The notes beneath the pieces are model-generated. The model saw nothing but the letters and a program-made list of their open reading frames with translations, ran no database searches and was not told the origin of the DNA. From positions 771,853 to 835,852 of the forward strand of contig JANAVB010006999.1 of NCBI GenBank assembly GCA_029216955.1: a stretch of 64,000 nt of DNA, written 5' to 3'. This DNA is from Iris pallida (taxonomy: Eukaryota; Streptophyta; Magnoliopsida; Asparagales; Iridaceae). Of this stretch, positions 49,232 to 61,654 are shown piece by piece. Positions within the stretch are counted from its first letter, which is position 1, and every line of letters starts with the position of its first letter. The position numbers and the translations under genes are program-made.

Positions 49232-49590
49232 CACCTTACTCTTTTCTTTGTCCACCGCGGTCGCCTTTGGCCGCCAACCCACCGATCTCCCAGCAGACAC
49301 CACAGGTCCACGGCCCGATGGTCGTGCCCCTGACCCGTTCTGTCGACTGTCAAGGGGATGGCGATCCCTAACTTAGCCCTGTCCTCCTCCTGCCTTTCCC
49401 CCGATCTTCGCCATGCGTCTACGGGTAATCGTTGTCCATCCCCCTTCCTCCATCTGGCCCCCCTGAGATCCAGATCCTGTTCGAATTTGAAGTTAGGCGC
49501 GTTGGAGACACCTTGCAGGATCCGATCCCCATCTGATCCCCTTGTCAGATCCGCCGTCAACGAGCCCATCGCTCCAGCCCCCCCCCCCCC
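49232..49590 (-). pseudogene. LINE-2 ORF1, N-terminal fragment
   Basis: The minus strand matches LINE-1 4290-4565: NFKFE, then GWRPKATA and KGKSKVVD-like blocks in changing frames. It is separated from the rest of ORF1 by the solo LTR. The start codon is not determined. Confidence 0.75.
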
Positions 49591-49599
49591 CAACTACCG

Positions 49600-49840
49600 G
49601 AGGGAGCACCGCCGCCTGCCACCGATCCGGGGGGTCCGCCCAACCCCCCCACAGACGATCCCGCTCCCCTCCACAGCCTGGGGGGGCACCGCCGCCGTCC
49701 CCTGGACCTGGGGGTCCGCCCGACCCCCCCACGGAAGATCTCCCCCTCCCACCGCCTGGGGGGGCGCCGCTACCGTCCGCAGGTCGGGGGGGGTCCGCCC
49801 GACCCTCCCCCAGCCGATCCCGCCCCCTTTCCGTCTGGGG
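49600..49840 (-). promoter_or_regulatory. LINE-2 5' UTR: three GC-rich units of about 79 bp
   Basis: GGGGTCCGCCC recurs at about 49631, 49711 and 49790, each within a unit that also holds CACCGCCGCC or similar and a run of C. On the minus strand each has GGGTCGGGCGGACCCCC, an inverted repeat also present in LINE-1. Possible promoter units by analogy with mouse L1. Confidence 0.6.
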
Positions 49841-49965
49841 GGTGCGCTGCACTTCTTTTCGGGCTTCCTCCCCCCGCCGGCGAGGGGGTCCGGTGGCCGG
49901 GAGGGAGGAACCCTAGCCGCCTCCGCCAAGGTCGCCACGGTCGCCCGATCGCACGAGTCCATCAG

Positions 49966-49966
<1 letters not shown>

Positions 49967-50019
<53 letters not shown>
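49967..50019. repeat. (TA)n at the 5' end of LINE-2
   Basis: About 26 TA units directly outside the LINE-2 5' UTR, followed by GAGGTTTGG. Confidence 0.96.
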
Positions 50020-50021
<2 letters not shown>

Positions 50022-53000
50022 AGGTTTGGTAAAAAAAATTGAAGTCTGGTAATTTAGTTAGTAGGTTAGCTCCCCATTTGACTGATCTTGTAATAATAAT
50101 GATAATTAGTGAAGTTAGAAGTCCCTACCTAGTAGTAACATTGGTACCAGGCATGTGAAGACACTATAAAATACTCATGTAGACACAGTTCACTTATATG
50201 GAGGAAGGAATTGGACTCATGTACAAATAGGATGCAATCATGTACTCCCTAATGTTTCGCAATCATTCTCAACACTATTAAGTGCTAAACAACAAAAGCA
50301 CAACAACTTTCTCAGCTTATAAATGTACAAACATTGAGATAGAACCTTACAATGCCAGTAAAACCTTGGATACCAAAAATAAATCATAGATTGCACAATA
50401 ATATCAAATACTTTATGAGTTCTTGGGACAAAAATTCTAGGGTAAAGACTGAAAAACTCAGGCACTCAACAGAAAACAACAGATGATGCACTTAGAACTA
50501 GCTAATTGACCAGGTATCTAAGCATTAATGGCTTCAACAAAAATCAGAACTTGCACACGTAACAAGTTACAACAAATGGAGGAAGAAGAAAAACATATAC
50601 TTTAAAATGACAACTGTTTGGCCAATTAGTGAAGAAGTATTGACAACAAAACATGTATTTTGTTTTAAACGCAGATGAAGACGCTGCAACATATAATAGT
50701 ATTCGCACTGATTTCATGTAAATAGGTTGTATGAAAAATATGTCAACTCTTTATACAGGTATACCTGGACCTGCAAAATTGAAGATTGTATAAGCAAATA
50801 TGAGAATACGAAAATAAAAAAATTCAGAAATAGGGAAAGTAAGTATAGCACAAAAGCAGCTTGGATGAACAAACTTGGATGAACAAAGAAGTAACCAAAC
50901 AAGTAGGGAAGCAATTAAGAGCATGCACACAGTAAAAATTCTTTAAAATGGTGGTATTAGGAATGGCAACAAAATGAGGATGGTCACTACTAAGCCAAGA
51001 ACACAAAGACTTAAATGATACTAATTAACCAAATTTAACTAAATTAGGTAGGAAAATAAGTCGTTTACATTGCAACAACAATACAAAACATTTCTTGTGT
51101 GACTTTCCAAATTTTAGAGCATCATGTCCAAAAATGTTTACCATCTCATACACAAACCAAGAATCTCATACTAGAGGCATAAACAGAAGGACACTCCACA
51201 AATAAAATGACCTTAATAAAGGCATCCTTATGAATCAATATGGATTCTACTATGGTATTTCAAAGAGACTGGCTATTACTCAGTGCGGAGTCTACTGTTT
51301 CTGATACTGGGCTCAGAGTATCAGTATCCCTTATTGTCTTCATCAGCCACCAGCATGTACAACCTCTTTTCTTTACACTTATGCCCCCCTTGACCACTTT
51401 TCATCACATAGAAAACGCAATCCCAAATTTTTCCTTCTAATTATCTCAGTTAGTGAGATAGTAGCAGTATGTTGTCCTGCATTAGCTGTGGTTTGGTTTC
51501 CAAACCTTGACTTGAAAACTTCTTGAATGAATCATGATTCATAGAAGATGTGCTGCTTGCCAGACCCTAATTTTTATGAGGATAAGAGGTAGGTCCAAAA
51601 ATACCTTCAATTAAAAAATTAAGGAGACGTTGGGAATTAAACATATACCTCTTGCTTAAAACCATGATAGTTACTGTAAACTTGGCCAAAGTTTTGGGGC
51701 TAGTCTCTCAATCTAGTGTCATGCTTCATAGGAGTGTTTTCAGGATACAAGAATGCATAACACTGACCGTGGAACATAAATCAAAGAACAATACGCCGTC
51801 CATTATGCAATGATGTAAGGTATGCGTGGTCTAAAAGACTTGGGCATTAATGAAATTAGAAAATATAGAAAACTGTATGCATTTTAGGTCGTGCACATAC
51901 AAAGACATGCTTGTGCAGGCAGCCGGGTGCACTCCTGACCATTATTTATGTAATATGTGGTACCAATGCTGAATCATATTCCATATTTTTGTTCAATGTA
52001 ATGTAAGTTACTGATAACAATTGTGGGCCATGTAAATTCTTTTGTAGACGGTATGGCAACCTAGTGTCGTCTTTAGTTGATGGACATATCGGAGGGGAAG
52101 GAAAGTGAATACTGAATTCACATTAACTTGGAATTTAGCAAGGACTGATCTTTTATGGGGTACTAAGGAAAGAGATGCCATAATCTTTAAATCTTTCCGT
52201 CAGGAACTTCTGACTCAAATCGCATTCCTTACTAATTACTGGGGAACATCCCTTACAGAGTAAAGAAGAAAATATGGTGGTGACTCAATTCAATAGTCAA
52301 CTTATGGAGGGTATACAATCGATGTTGGTGGCTTATTGCTGAGATGCATGGAGCTTATACTGGTGGTTAACAAGGAAGCGCTTAGTGTATTAGTATTTTG
52401 ACTTGCGTTTCAGGTTCAACAATAACCTTTATTTTTAAACATTGTTTTAGATTGATGGTACTTGTTCTTAAACACTAATAAAAATGCGATTTAGACGGAG
52501 TACTCCTCATAATGTTTATCCGCTATCTAAAAAGAAGGGGGAAACAACCATTAAAGTAGGCACAACCGTGTGTATATTGCATGTGTTTTCCTTCCATGAT
52601 TGGGAAAGAGAGTTCCAAAACGGCAATCATCTGAGTTTAATGATTCCACATAGATGTTACTGTCAAGCTTGGCACTGGACATTTGCTAACTAAAAGTGAC
52701 ATTATATACGTTAATACATATAGGAATGACATCTTGATCTACTTTCATGTGTATTTTCTTTCGTTTTACAAAGTATGCTCTCTTAATTCTCGTCTATATT
52801 TCAAATTTTGCAAGTGTACAATACTAATTTACATGTTAAGATTGATCATGTAATTCCAAATTGTTGGTAACTTGGTCTACTTGTAGAAGCAAGGATCACA
52901 TGAACTAGAGGTATACAGGAAAATGTTGGATAGACTACGGACTTACAAAGATGAATGGAGAAACACCAACAAGTAGATCCAGGAAAAGAATATTTACAAG

Positions 53001-53130
53001 ATCAAGACGTAAAAGACTTCTTTGCATTCCTGAAATAATGTGGGCATTTATCAGAATCCAAATTGAATTCTGGAACAAGAACATGATTATTCATAAGAAC
53101 ATATAAAAGATATACTTTTAACTATTAGGG
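50020..53130. other. Unassigned AT-rich intergenic sequence with a relic of the PPR 3' flank
   Basis: No gene recognised in 3.1 kb. One short piece at 52482-52550 (GCGATTTAGACGGAGTACTC) matches the PPR 3' flanks at 10660 and 56878, so another, mostly lost, copy of the duplicated unit probably existed here. The 66-codon frame at 51240 has no recognisable motif. Confidence 0.5.
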
Positions 53131-54934
53131 CATCAGCCGCATTATGGAACTCCAGCATCATGCAACAAAAGGGGGTGCATGAAATCCAAAATTAGCATCA
53201 AGACATCTACTTCAAAATGGTAAATCATTACATCAAGATTTATTTCCTATGGTGCATCAATACAGAGAGATGTGAGAAACACTGAGAATGGAGGCAACAA
53301 GTTCTGAATAAGTGCAGAAACCTTTGGAATCAATCTTGTGTGGTTCACAAATTCAAGAAAAAGTCAGTATGTCATTGAGATATACAAATGTTCCTAGCCT
53401 ATTTTTCAACAAGATGTAACTCATTAGATGACTTTCAACAGCTTTTCTTCACCAAAAATTGTTATTGTACAATGTAGAACAAAAAGATTATGAACGCTAA
53501 ATAATCAAGCACAATGGCATGATTGCATGGTTTGATGGTTTAACAAATTATAGTTATAGTACAACGCTAAATAATTAAGCACAACGCTAAATAATGATTT
53601 TATTAATAAGAGTCATTAGGATTGTTGACAATGAGATGTGAAGTTTAAACCTAAAAGTTTTTAACACTCTCTCAATTCTAAACCAAAGCTAAAAAATTGA
53701 ATAAAAAGACATGAGAAATAATTATACAAATCAAACCATAAATTCATGTTGAATCTAATAGTTCTCTGATTTTTTTAAGCCACGAAGGGATTCATGTAGT
53801 CATGTTTCATTATTCTTCGGCATTAGCTAACATTTCCTATAACTAGGATCTCATAATATTCACTGCCAAATTATCATACATGAGAGATCAAGATATTGCT
53901 GCTAAGATTTTACAATATGTATCAATACTGTATGTCCGGAGCGATGTAAAGTATTATCAAATTATTTTATTTTATCTTGTTAAATTTGCTGCGATGTCAA
54001 TATGTGTATAGTTTCTAGGAAATTTTATTTTAATCTAGATACCCTATTAGTGATACGTAAAATACTAAAATGTAGAGATATCCTAGTTTTTTAAATAAAA
54101 TTTCCATAACTTATTTCGAGGTATTTTTAGGTCACTTTTCCAGATTATCCAGAATTTGACCGTCGTAACGTGCGTTTGAAAATTTTGGTAAAACTTTCGT
54201 AGCTCTTTCATACAAATTCGAACAGAAAATCCGAGCATACGTCGTAACTGTGTCGTCGAGATCTTCAATTTCATGATGATAGATTTTGGTTTTGAGAGAA
54301 TTTGTTTGACTTATTTTCTTGTATACATTTGCGTGTCAGACGTCATAGACATAGACCTTAGTTATATGTATAATTAGATTTTATACGCTATTTTAGATCA
54401 ACTATAATCCAGAATTAATATGAAACTAAGGTAGAAATAAGGAAACCCTAACTAGTTAACATAAGTGCATTTTGGTAATTTTATTGTCTAATATAGTTTT
54501 CTATTTTGTGTTCATGGGATAGTGGAATATGATTTGGTGCTGATTTGTGGGGATAACTGGTGGGAGTGTCGAGAGCGTTGCAGACCAGTTGGTATTCAGT
54601 AATGGGATAGACAAGTATCGCAATTATGTTATTGTTGCTTGTATTGTCATATGTTGCATGTTCTCAATGTAGTTGTTTCTTTTCTATATACCATTGACTT
54701 GTGCACAATAGATAGATGTTCATGTTTTTTACATTATTTGTTCACTTGATTTCATTATTTGCCTTGAGATAAACATGCTTAATACTTGATTACCTTTACA
54801 TAATAGATAGTGCGATTGGATGGAAAATTTTTGTAAGTAGGCATGTCAACTACATCTTGTTCAAATCCCTTCTTGTTGAATTTTGTATGAGATCAATCCT
54901 GCATTTACACGCTTGGATTGACCTATTTACCTAT

Positions 54935-55315
54935 CTATGTTGTCACAGGCGATGCGCCTAGACGGCCTAGGCGTGCAGGTTGGAGAGCCTCGACCTGAGG
55001 AAATTTTTCCCTCTGTGAGACGATGCTCGCTTAGGCGCCCGCCTAGGGTCGCCCGAGGGAAAAAAAACCGTCTAGGGGTGCCAAATTATGCTTACTATCT
55101 TTACTTGATGTTGAACATTGGTTATTTCATAGTTTTTGCTTCGTATATTACTTTTATGCTTATTACTTAACGTTTATTGCTTATTAGTTATACTACATAT
55201 TTGTTGTATACATAATTGCAAATATTTTGATTCAAGAGCAGCGTATCCTGGGCGGACGCCTAGTAGAGATGGGTGGTCTATCGCTTCGCCTCGCCTAGCG
55301 TCCAGTACAACATAG
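54935..55315. mobile_element. Small non-autonomous hAT-like element, 381 bp
   Basis: The 8-bp duplication TTACCTAT flanks it (54927-54934, 55316-55323). The ends read CTATGTTGTCACAGGCG and, on the other strand, CTATGTTGTACTGGACG. The interior is rich in GCCTAGGCG-like palindromes (GCCTAGACGGCCTAGGCG near 54956). An 8-bp duplication fits the hAT superfamily. No transposase is present. Confidence 0.72.
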
Positions 55316-56348
55316 TTACCTATAGCCAAATGGTTGGAATGATGTAAAGTATTATCAAATAATCAACAAGTTTTTACTTTGTCTCTAATTTAATGGCTTG
55401 ATCTCCCTTTTAACATATCATTTATCTGTTGCACAACCTTTTTAAATTCAATGAAAGAACTTTCTGTATTTCAAGCAACAAAAGAATCTTTGAACATTGT
55501 TCAGATATAAGTTTAGGTTTGCAATATCGGCCAATACGATATGTATCGGTCAACGTCACATTCCAGTACCGAATACAAAGAACAGTGATGTAATGTGGCC
55601 AACTACGAACTACAGAATACTCTAGTACCCCGAAATTAGGTCATGATGGTAACAGACTATGTTGGGTTTAATCTAGTATGCAAAGTCCACCTACGACCAA
55701 CAAGCAATCTATAATCTGTATCCCAGTCAAGCAAGTATGAACATAAGCAAGATGATTATAATATAAGTAAAGCAACTATAGGGCTAATAAATGTCACCGG
55801 TTAAACGCTACCAAAATGATAACAACTAACAGAAAGAGAAAAATCACTCATGTGTTGGTGCCAACATCCTCCGCATATCATCCTAGCCGTCAAGCTAGAG
55901 ATCTGGAACCCCTTTGTCTTGGTTCTAAACATGAAACTATGATAAGTCTGGCACGACCTAGCAGAGTGCCACAAACGAAGCCCAAGATGATCGCGAAAAC
56001 GCAAAACACAATTACAGGAAATAAATGCAGTAAAGGCAGAAATGTAAAGACAAGCACGGTGCCAATGTGTTGAGGAGGCAGAAAAGACATGAGAGTAAAC
56101 TAGCTATGAATCATATAAAAAAAGGCAAACCTGCACCCCATGATGCTGAGACAACTACAGTAGCCGTCATTTGCGAATCGACTGGAAACTACTGTCAAGT
56201 TTGTGATTGTGGAAGGAATGCTAGAGAGCATTAGACATCCATGGCTACTCAAAGGGGCACCAATTTTTTTCCATACACATTAAAACTGAGAGTATCTGTA
56301 ATGATGATGATACAATTGTGTTTTGCTCAAGCATTAGTATTAGTAACA

Positions 56349-56570
56349 TCAAAACATAATACATGTGTACAATACACTAATTGTGATTCGACATGTTAAA
56401 ACTCCCAAGTAGAATCCTCGAGAAGATGAGAGCAGTTGCATGGGCTTATTTTCATTGGCGATGTCCATCAGGTAGTGTGACAACCTTGTGGAATGGAACA
56501 TTCCTCTGAGGTATATAGAGATCCATCTAGCTTCTTCGTCGTCCTCGAGGACATATCTTATGGGAAACAT
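56349..56570 (-). CDS. Conserved short open frame, copy B
   Basis: 73 residues, matching the 2441-2641 frame through LEDDEEARWISIYLRGMF and MDIANENKPMQLL with few changes; its stop lies slightly further downstream. It is about 600 bp downstream of the PPR stop at 57172 on the same strand. Function unknown; it may be a 3' exon or only duplicated non-coding DNA. Confidence 0.3.
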   Translation of the reverse strand: MFPIRYVLEDDEEARWISIYLRGMFHSTRLSHYLMDIANENKPMQLLSSSRGFYLGVLTCRITISVLYTCIMF

Positions 56571-56776
56571 AAAAGAGAGAGAATATCAATTACAACATGT
56601 AGGCTGAACTAGAAACTTGAAAATGAATAAGAACTTACTACAAAACTGGAAACAAATTAAGAGCATATCAAAAGCTGCATTAGTGATAGTACAGAAGAAA
56701 GTAAAGTTTCCACCCCCGATACATTTTATATATAGTGCATATCTTCTTCGTCGTTTTTATGTTGTCATAAACCTTG

Positions 56777-56858
56777 TATGTTGTCAGGATTGTAGAAATT
56801 TTCTACAGTCCTTGAAGTATTCAGGACTATAGAAATTTGCTACGGTCCTGACAACATA
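56777..56858. repeat. 82-bp near-perfect foldback 3' of the PPR gene, copy B
   Basis: TATGTTGTCAGGATTGTAG at the left is answered by CTACGGTCCTGACAACATA at the right, and the inner arms (AAATTTTCTACAGTCCT and AGGACTATAGAAATTT) also pair. The predicted stem is about 37 bp. It is either a tiny transposon with a TA target or an RNA hairpin in the PPR 3' region. A decayed version is at 10570-10637. Confidence 0.8.
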
Positions 56859-57171
56859 AAAGACTGTAATATAAATACGATTTAGGCAGAGTACTCCTGA
56901 TAGTGTTTATCCGCTTTCTAAAAAGGTGTGGCACTTATTTGTAACCAATCCAATGTATATATAACCAATCAATAAAGTAAGTTACGGAAACGTCAAATTA
57001 AATCAATTGAATAAGTGAACTGCTAAATATAATAGAACAATAAGTTTAACCAAGAAATCTTACCAAGTAATTGTGGGGAATATTGAAAAGTCCCAATAGA
57101 TCACATGTCGAGATCAGATGGTATGCAATCCCTTTCAAGTGAAAAACTTCATATGAACTCCATTTTGGTCT

Positions 57172-58402
57172 TTACCTAGAAATATTATGTATCAGTGATG
57201 ATATCGCCGAGTCGATGTTAATCTCATTACTCTTTGCACAATGTTGAGAAAAATTACGAAGCATTTTCATATAATGGTGACAATGTCCATCCTTTGAGAG
57301 TAGATACACTATGGATGCCGCAGTAGATGCCTCAGGGATAATTTTTCTTTTATCCATTTCTGCAAGAAACCCCATAGCTCTGTTTACTTCACCATTCTCC
57401 AACAAGCCCTTAACAATAGCATTAAGCATACCAGCATCTGAAGAGTAACCATATTTCTTCATTGACAAAAACAACTCATCAAATTCATCCAACAACCCTT
57501 CTTTAATAAGGCCTTTCATCATTATGGTGTATGTTAGAACATCTGGTGGCACTACGTCATTTGCAAGAATAGAGTTAAAGAGATCCCTTGCTGCATTAAC
57601 TTTACCAACTTGAATCATTCCTTGAATTAAAATATTGAAGGTCCTAGCTTCCAGTTTTTTCTTCTGACACGATATGGTGCTGAACAGATTCATGGCCTCA
57701 TCAATGTGGTGATTTTTACAAAGTCCATGTAATATTATATAATAGGTTTGGAGTTCTAGGGAAGTTCCAGAAGCAATCATTTTATCTTGTATTTCTTTTG
57801 CATCGGCAACTCTTCCAGCTTGGTATAATCCATCTAACATAATATTGTAAGTATCAAGTGTTTGTTGCAATCCCTTACAAGGCATCTCATCAAAAAGTTG
57901 TCTAGCTATATCAACCTTTCCCCACATACAAAAGCCATTGATCAAGATGTTGTAAGTAACTGTACTTGGTTTATGACCTCGTGAGAGCATTAGGTCAAAA
58001 ACTTTAAATGCTTTACTTGTTTCTTGTATCAGGCAATATCCATCCATTAATGTACTGTATGTTACTACATTGGGCTCCAAACCTCTTTGAATCATGACAT
58101 CTAATAATTTATAACCTCTCCCGACCATTCCTTCTTTACACAGAGCATCAATTATCGTGGTGAATGTCACAACATCAAGTTCAATCCCTTGATCCTTCAT
58201 TTCCTCAAGCAATCTAGAAGTTGTTTCCCATTTTCCTAATTTTAGAAGTCCCGAAATCAAAGTGGTATACGTCATAATATTAGGAGAGAGACCTTGAGTT
58301 ACCATTTGATGGAAGAGATCGTTAGCTTCCACCACTTTTTCAATTTTGCAAAGTCCATCGATCAAAGTGTTATAAGTGACAATATTAGGAAAGAGACCTT
58401 GA
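57172..58402 (-). pseudogene. Rf-like PPR gene copy, 5'-truncated
   Basis: An uninterrupted frame of about 410 codons holds some eleven P-class PPR motifs: PNIVTYNTLIDGLCKIEKVV, PNIMTYTTLISGLLKLGKW, LDVVTFTTIIDALCKEG and so on, and ends in KSNEINIDSAISSLIHNIS. It matches the copy at 10956-13157 but retains only two units of the expanded array region. At 58402 homology stops within a motif and unrelated AT-rich sequence follows. No ATG is available at the proper place, and the N-terminal third and any targeting peptide are missing. Unlike copy A it has no frameshift at the KEIQDKMIASG site. Confidence 0.9.
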
Positions 58403-58589
58403 GACGACGAGAAATATATTATAAGAAAATATGATCCGGCAAAGTGGAATTTCAGCAACAAAAAAAAAATTTGCAAAAAACTGCAAACAAAGAGAGACAA
58501 ACTTTCCAATACATATCAAGACACACAAAAGGGGATATTTAGCAAATGCCCCCATTCAAAATATAGAAACTAGGAGATACCTCCACTGT

Positions 58590-59131
58590 TTTAAATTCAA
58601 TGAAGAACTTTCTGCATTCCAAGCAACAAGCAACGAAAGACTCTTTTAGCATTGTTCAGGTATAAGTCGAGGTATACTGATACATATCGGTCAACGTCAC
58701 ACCCCAGTACCGAATACGAAGAACATGGGTGTAACATGGCCAACTACGTAGTACGTACTACAAAATGCTCTACTACCCCGAAATTAGGTCACGACTGTTA
58801 TAGACTATGCTGGGTTTAATCTAGCATGCAAAGTCCACCTATGACCTACAAGCAATCTATAATCTATATCCCAGTCAAATAAGTAAGAACTTAAGCAAGA
58901 TGATCATGATATAAGTAAAGCACTAAGGCCCATGCCCTAACATATTACTATCCATAAGCTAGCAATACATAAGAAGTCTAGTAGTTGAGCATGTCCAAGT
59001 ACTTGATCAAGGTACATAAATATACATATACAAAATAAAGAGTCCTAATAGCAAAATGGGAACAGACTCCCAGAACAACTAGGGCTAATAAATGCCACCG
59101 GTTAAACGCTACTAAAATGATAACAACTAAC
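58590..59131. repeat. Segmental duplication copy C, left part
   Basis: Aligns with 55440-55810 in the same orientation (for example CGGTCAACGTCACA, CCAGTACCGAATAC, GGTTAAACGCTAC). About 170 bp near 58920-59090 is absent from copy B. The homology continues on the other side of the solo LTR at 63408. Confidence 0.85.
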
Positions 59132-60940
59132 TGTCACCTCCAGTTTTCAAAATTGAGGGCAAATTTGTCATTTTTAATATTCTAATATTTTTGTGAATAT
59201 TTATTTATTAATATTGTATTTTGGGGTTTTATTTGATCGGGTTTGAGTTTTGTCTCATTTCGACTTGTGCTAGCGACCCGGATCAGTTTTGGACCCAACT
59301 AGACCCGACCAACTTGTTATTACCAAACTCAGATATTTATATTTGACTAATCCCATTTGATTTTAGTGGGATTAGGGATTAGAATTAGATTAGAACTCGA
59401 AATTAGGAGTTTTCAAGTTACCATTTTGACCCCAACTCAAAACTACTCATTTCTTTGACTTGGAGGGCATTTTGGTAACTTGCCAAATGCCCCCAACCCT
59501 CTAAAATATGGTCGGCAGCAGCTAGCACCCTCCCATGCTCTCATTTGCAAGAAAACTCTCTTTCTCTTCATTTCTCTCATTCTACAAAAAACTCCTTCTT
59601 TTCCCTTTGGATTTTAAGCTCCAAAGTAAGTCAAATCTCTTCTAATTCTCTTCAATACTCTAGATCTCTCTCTAATCTTGGTGCTAACCATTGTTTATCT
59701 CTTATTTGTGATTTTTATCTAGGTAGAACCTAGCATGGAGGGGTTGGAAGCTTAGATTTGGCTTTGACCCAAAAAGAACCAATTTTGGGGCTTTTTCTTG
59801 GAATTCCAACTCCCAAGAGGTAAACCCTAACTCTAACTCTTGTAATTGTTCCTAATTAGTGTTATTTGCATATTAGAGGATGCCCGAGGTGTAGAATAAC
59901 CCGTTAGAAGTGGTTTGGAACCCATTGGACTCAATTTGGGACTTTCGGGCTAGGTTTAGTGCCAATTTTGGGAAAAACCGTAAATTGACATGTTTGGGTG
60001 TTGCCCCTAGCCTATTTAGACCTAGTTAGGTTAGTTTGGGTGAGATGAGGCTAGGTACGTGTCCATATTTGGATACGTGGGATCGTTTCGCGAGAAATCA
60101 TAAAAATAGACTTTTTCGGGATTTTCGGGTTCCAATGCACAGGTGACTTTTTGCACCGACACTAGAATCGGCAAGTTAGCACTTAGAATAGGTTCTAATC
60201 ATTATTTAGAACTCGTGGGTAGAGTTTGGGTCAATTTCGGATAGGTTTGGTGTCCGTATCGCGCGGTATCGCGAATCGGACACTCCGGAGTCGCCAGAAT
60301 GGCCATTTGGCCATTGGGGCCTCGTTTCTCATTTTTGCTCACGTGCGCGAGTTAGATTGATTGTGTGGGGTACGTGTCTAAGCCCTAGAGGGTAGAATTG
60401 AGAGGATTTGTGTATTCGGATAGGTTTCGGGATATTTTGTATATATATAAATGTTAGTGTATGTGTATATATATATATATAGAGAGCGAGATAGATATAT
60501 GTATATATATGTACGTGTGTGTGTGTGTTTGTGTATGTGTTCTAGTGTTGTAGTAGTGGTGGTGTTGGAGTGTGTATATTTTCATGTGTGTGTGTGTGTC
60601 TTTATATATTATGTTGTGTGTGTGTCTTTATATATATAATAGATGTGAGAGTGGTTATATATACATATTGTGTTTGTTTTATATATATATATTTATGGGT
60701 GTATGAGTTTCTTGATGTATATATATTGTGTTTGTGTGTGTTTATATTTATATGTTGTTGTTGTGTTCTATTTGTGTTGTTGTAGAGGGGGTTTGTGAGA
60801 GTTCTTGAGAGGTTTTGTGGTAGAGTTTGTGGAGTATTAGAGGGGAGGGATGTATAGAAGTATAGATGAGTGTAGAGGAGGATAAAGAAGGGGAATAGCA
60901 GCAGCAACAGCAGTCTTGGACTGCTGTCCAAACAGTAGCA

Positions 60941-60961
60941 GCAGTCCCCATTGGGGACTGC
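60941..60961. repeat. Perfect short palindrome in solo LTR
   Basis: GCAGTCCCC and GGGGACTGC, nine paired bases around a 3-base ATT loop. It follows a run of GCAGCAACAGCAGTC that is itself partly self-complementary. Confidence 0.8.
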
Positions 60962-61654
60962 ATAGTTTAGGTAGTGCAGGATGGTTTTTGGGGGGTTTTG
61001 TGGCCCCAAAACATCCCCTTTTGACCCACCTTAGCCCCAAATGCCTACCCCCACTTGTCAACCACATTTTCTACTATTAAACCCCTAAGTTAGAAAGTAT
61101 TTTTAGGGTGTTAGGTGGTTAGTGGGGTAGTGTTTCTAGTGGTAGAAAATAAGGTTGGTCATGTTATTTTATATGTCATGTTAAGATACATTAGGGGGGG
61201 TTTGTGGTAGATGTTTGAGTTGGTTTTTGAGAGTTATTTTAGAAGTAGCATTCTAAGTTAGATGGGGGTTAGATAGATGATGTTTGTAAGGGAGAGTGAG
61301 TGTGGTGTAGAAGAATGAGTTATGTTAGATGTGGTATCTTGATATCTCAAGATTACCTTAAGGTAATGTGTAGGAAAGTAACATATTAGAAAAGATAGTT
61401 TTGATGTCCAAGATAGTAGGAATTTATGGTTGGTAATAGTTAGATAGGTTAGTGTCTAGCTACCCTAAGAAGCCCAAGTTAGTATTCCAAGGTATAGATG
61501 GGTTACCGTTGTATTGGGGCAAGGTAATAGAAATTACCTTGGTAAAGATAAGTTAAGGTAATTGAGTAATTGTAAGTTTTGAGTTAGATAGTTTAAGATG
61601 TGGCTAGAAATAGGTTCTCTTGGTTGGTAATGGTTAGGATTAGTGCCCTTAGTA

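Larger units (their letters stand above)
35898..49966 (-). mobile_element. LINE-2: full-length L1-type retrotransposon split by two LTR insertions
   Basis: Running on the minus strand from 49966: GC-rich 5' UTR units, ORF1, ORF2, 3' hairpin at 35898-35920 and (TA)n. Taking out the LTR element (37889-45095) and the solo LTR (47340-49231) leaves about 4.97 kb. It also lacks about 0.65 kb of the reverse transcriptase core; adding this gives the 5.6 kb of LINE-1. Both insertion points fall in sequence that reads through in LINE-1, which confirms the reconstruction. (TA)n lies on both outer sides. Confidence 0.93.
53131..58402. repeat. Segmental duplication copy B
   Basis: Same orientation and order as copy A: 53131-53570, 53590-53820, 55917-56772, then the PPR 3' flank and coding region (56780-58402). 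It lacks LINE-1 and the copia nest. Its end at 58402 cuts the PPR gene inside a repeat motif. The block 55440-55917 is not in copy A but recurs in copy C. Confidence 0.87.
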
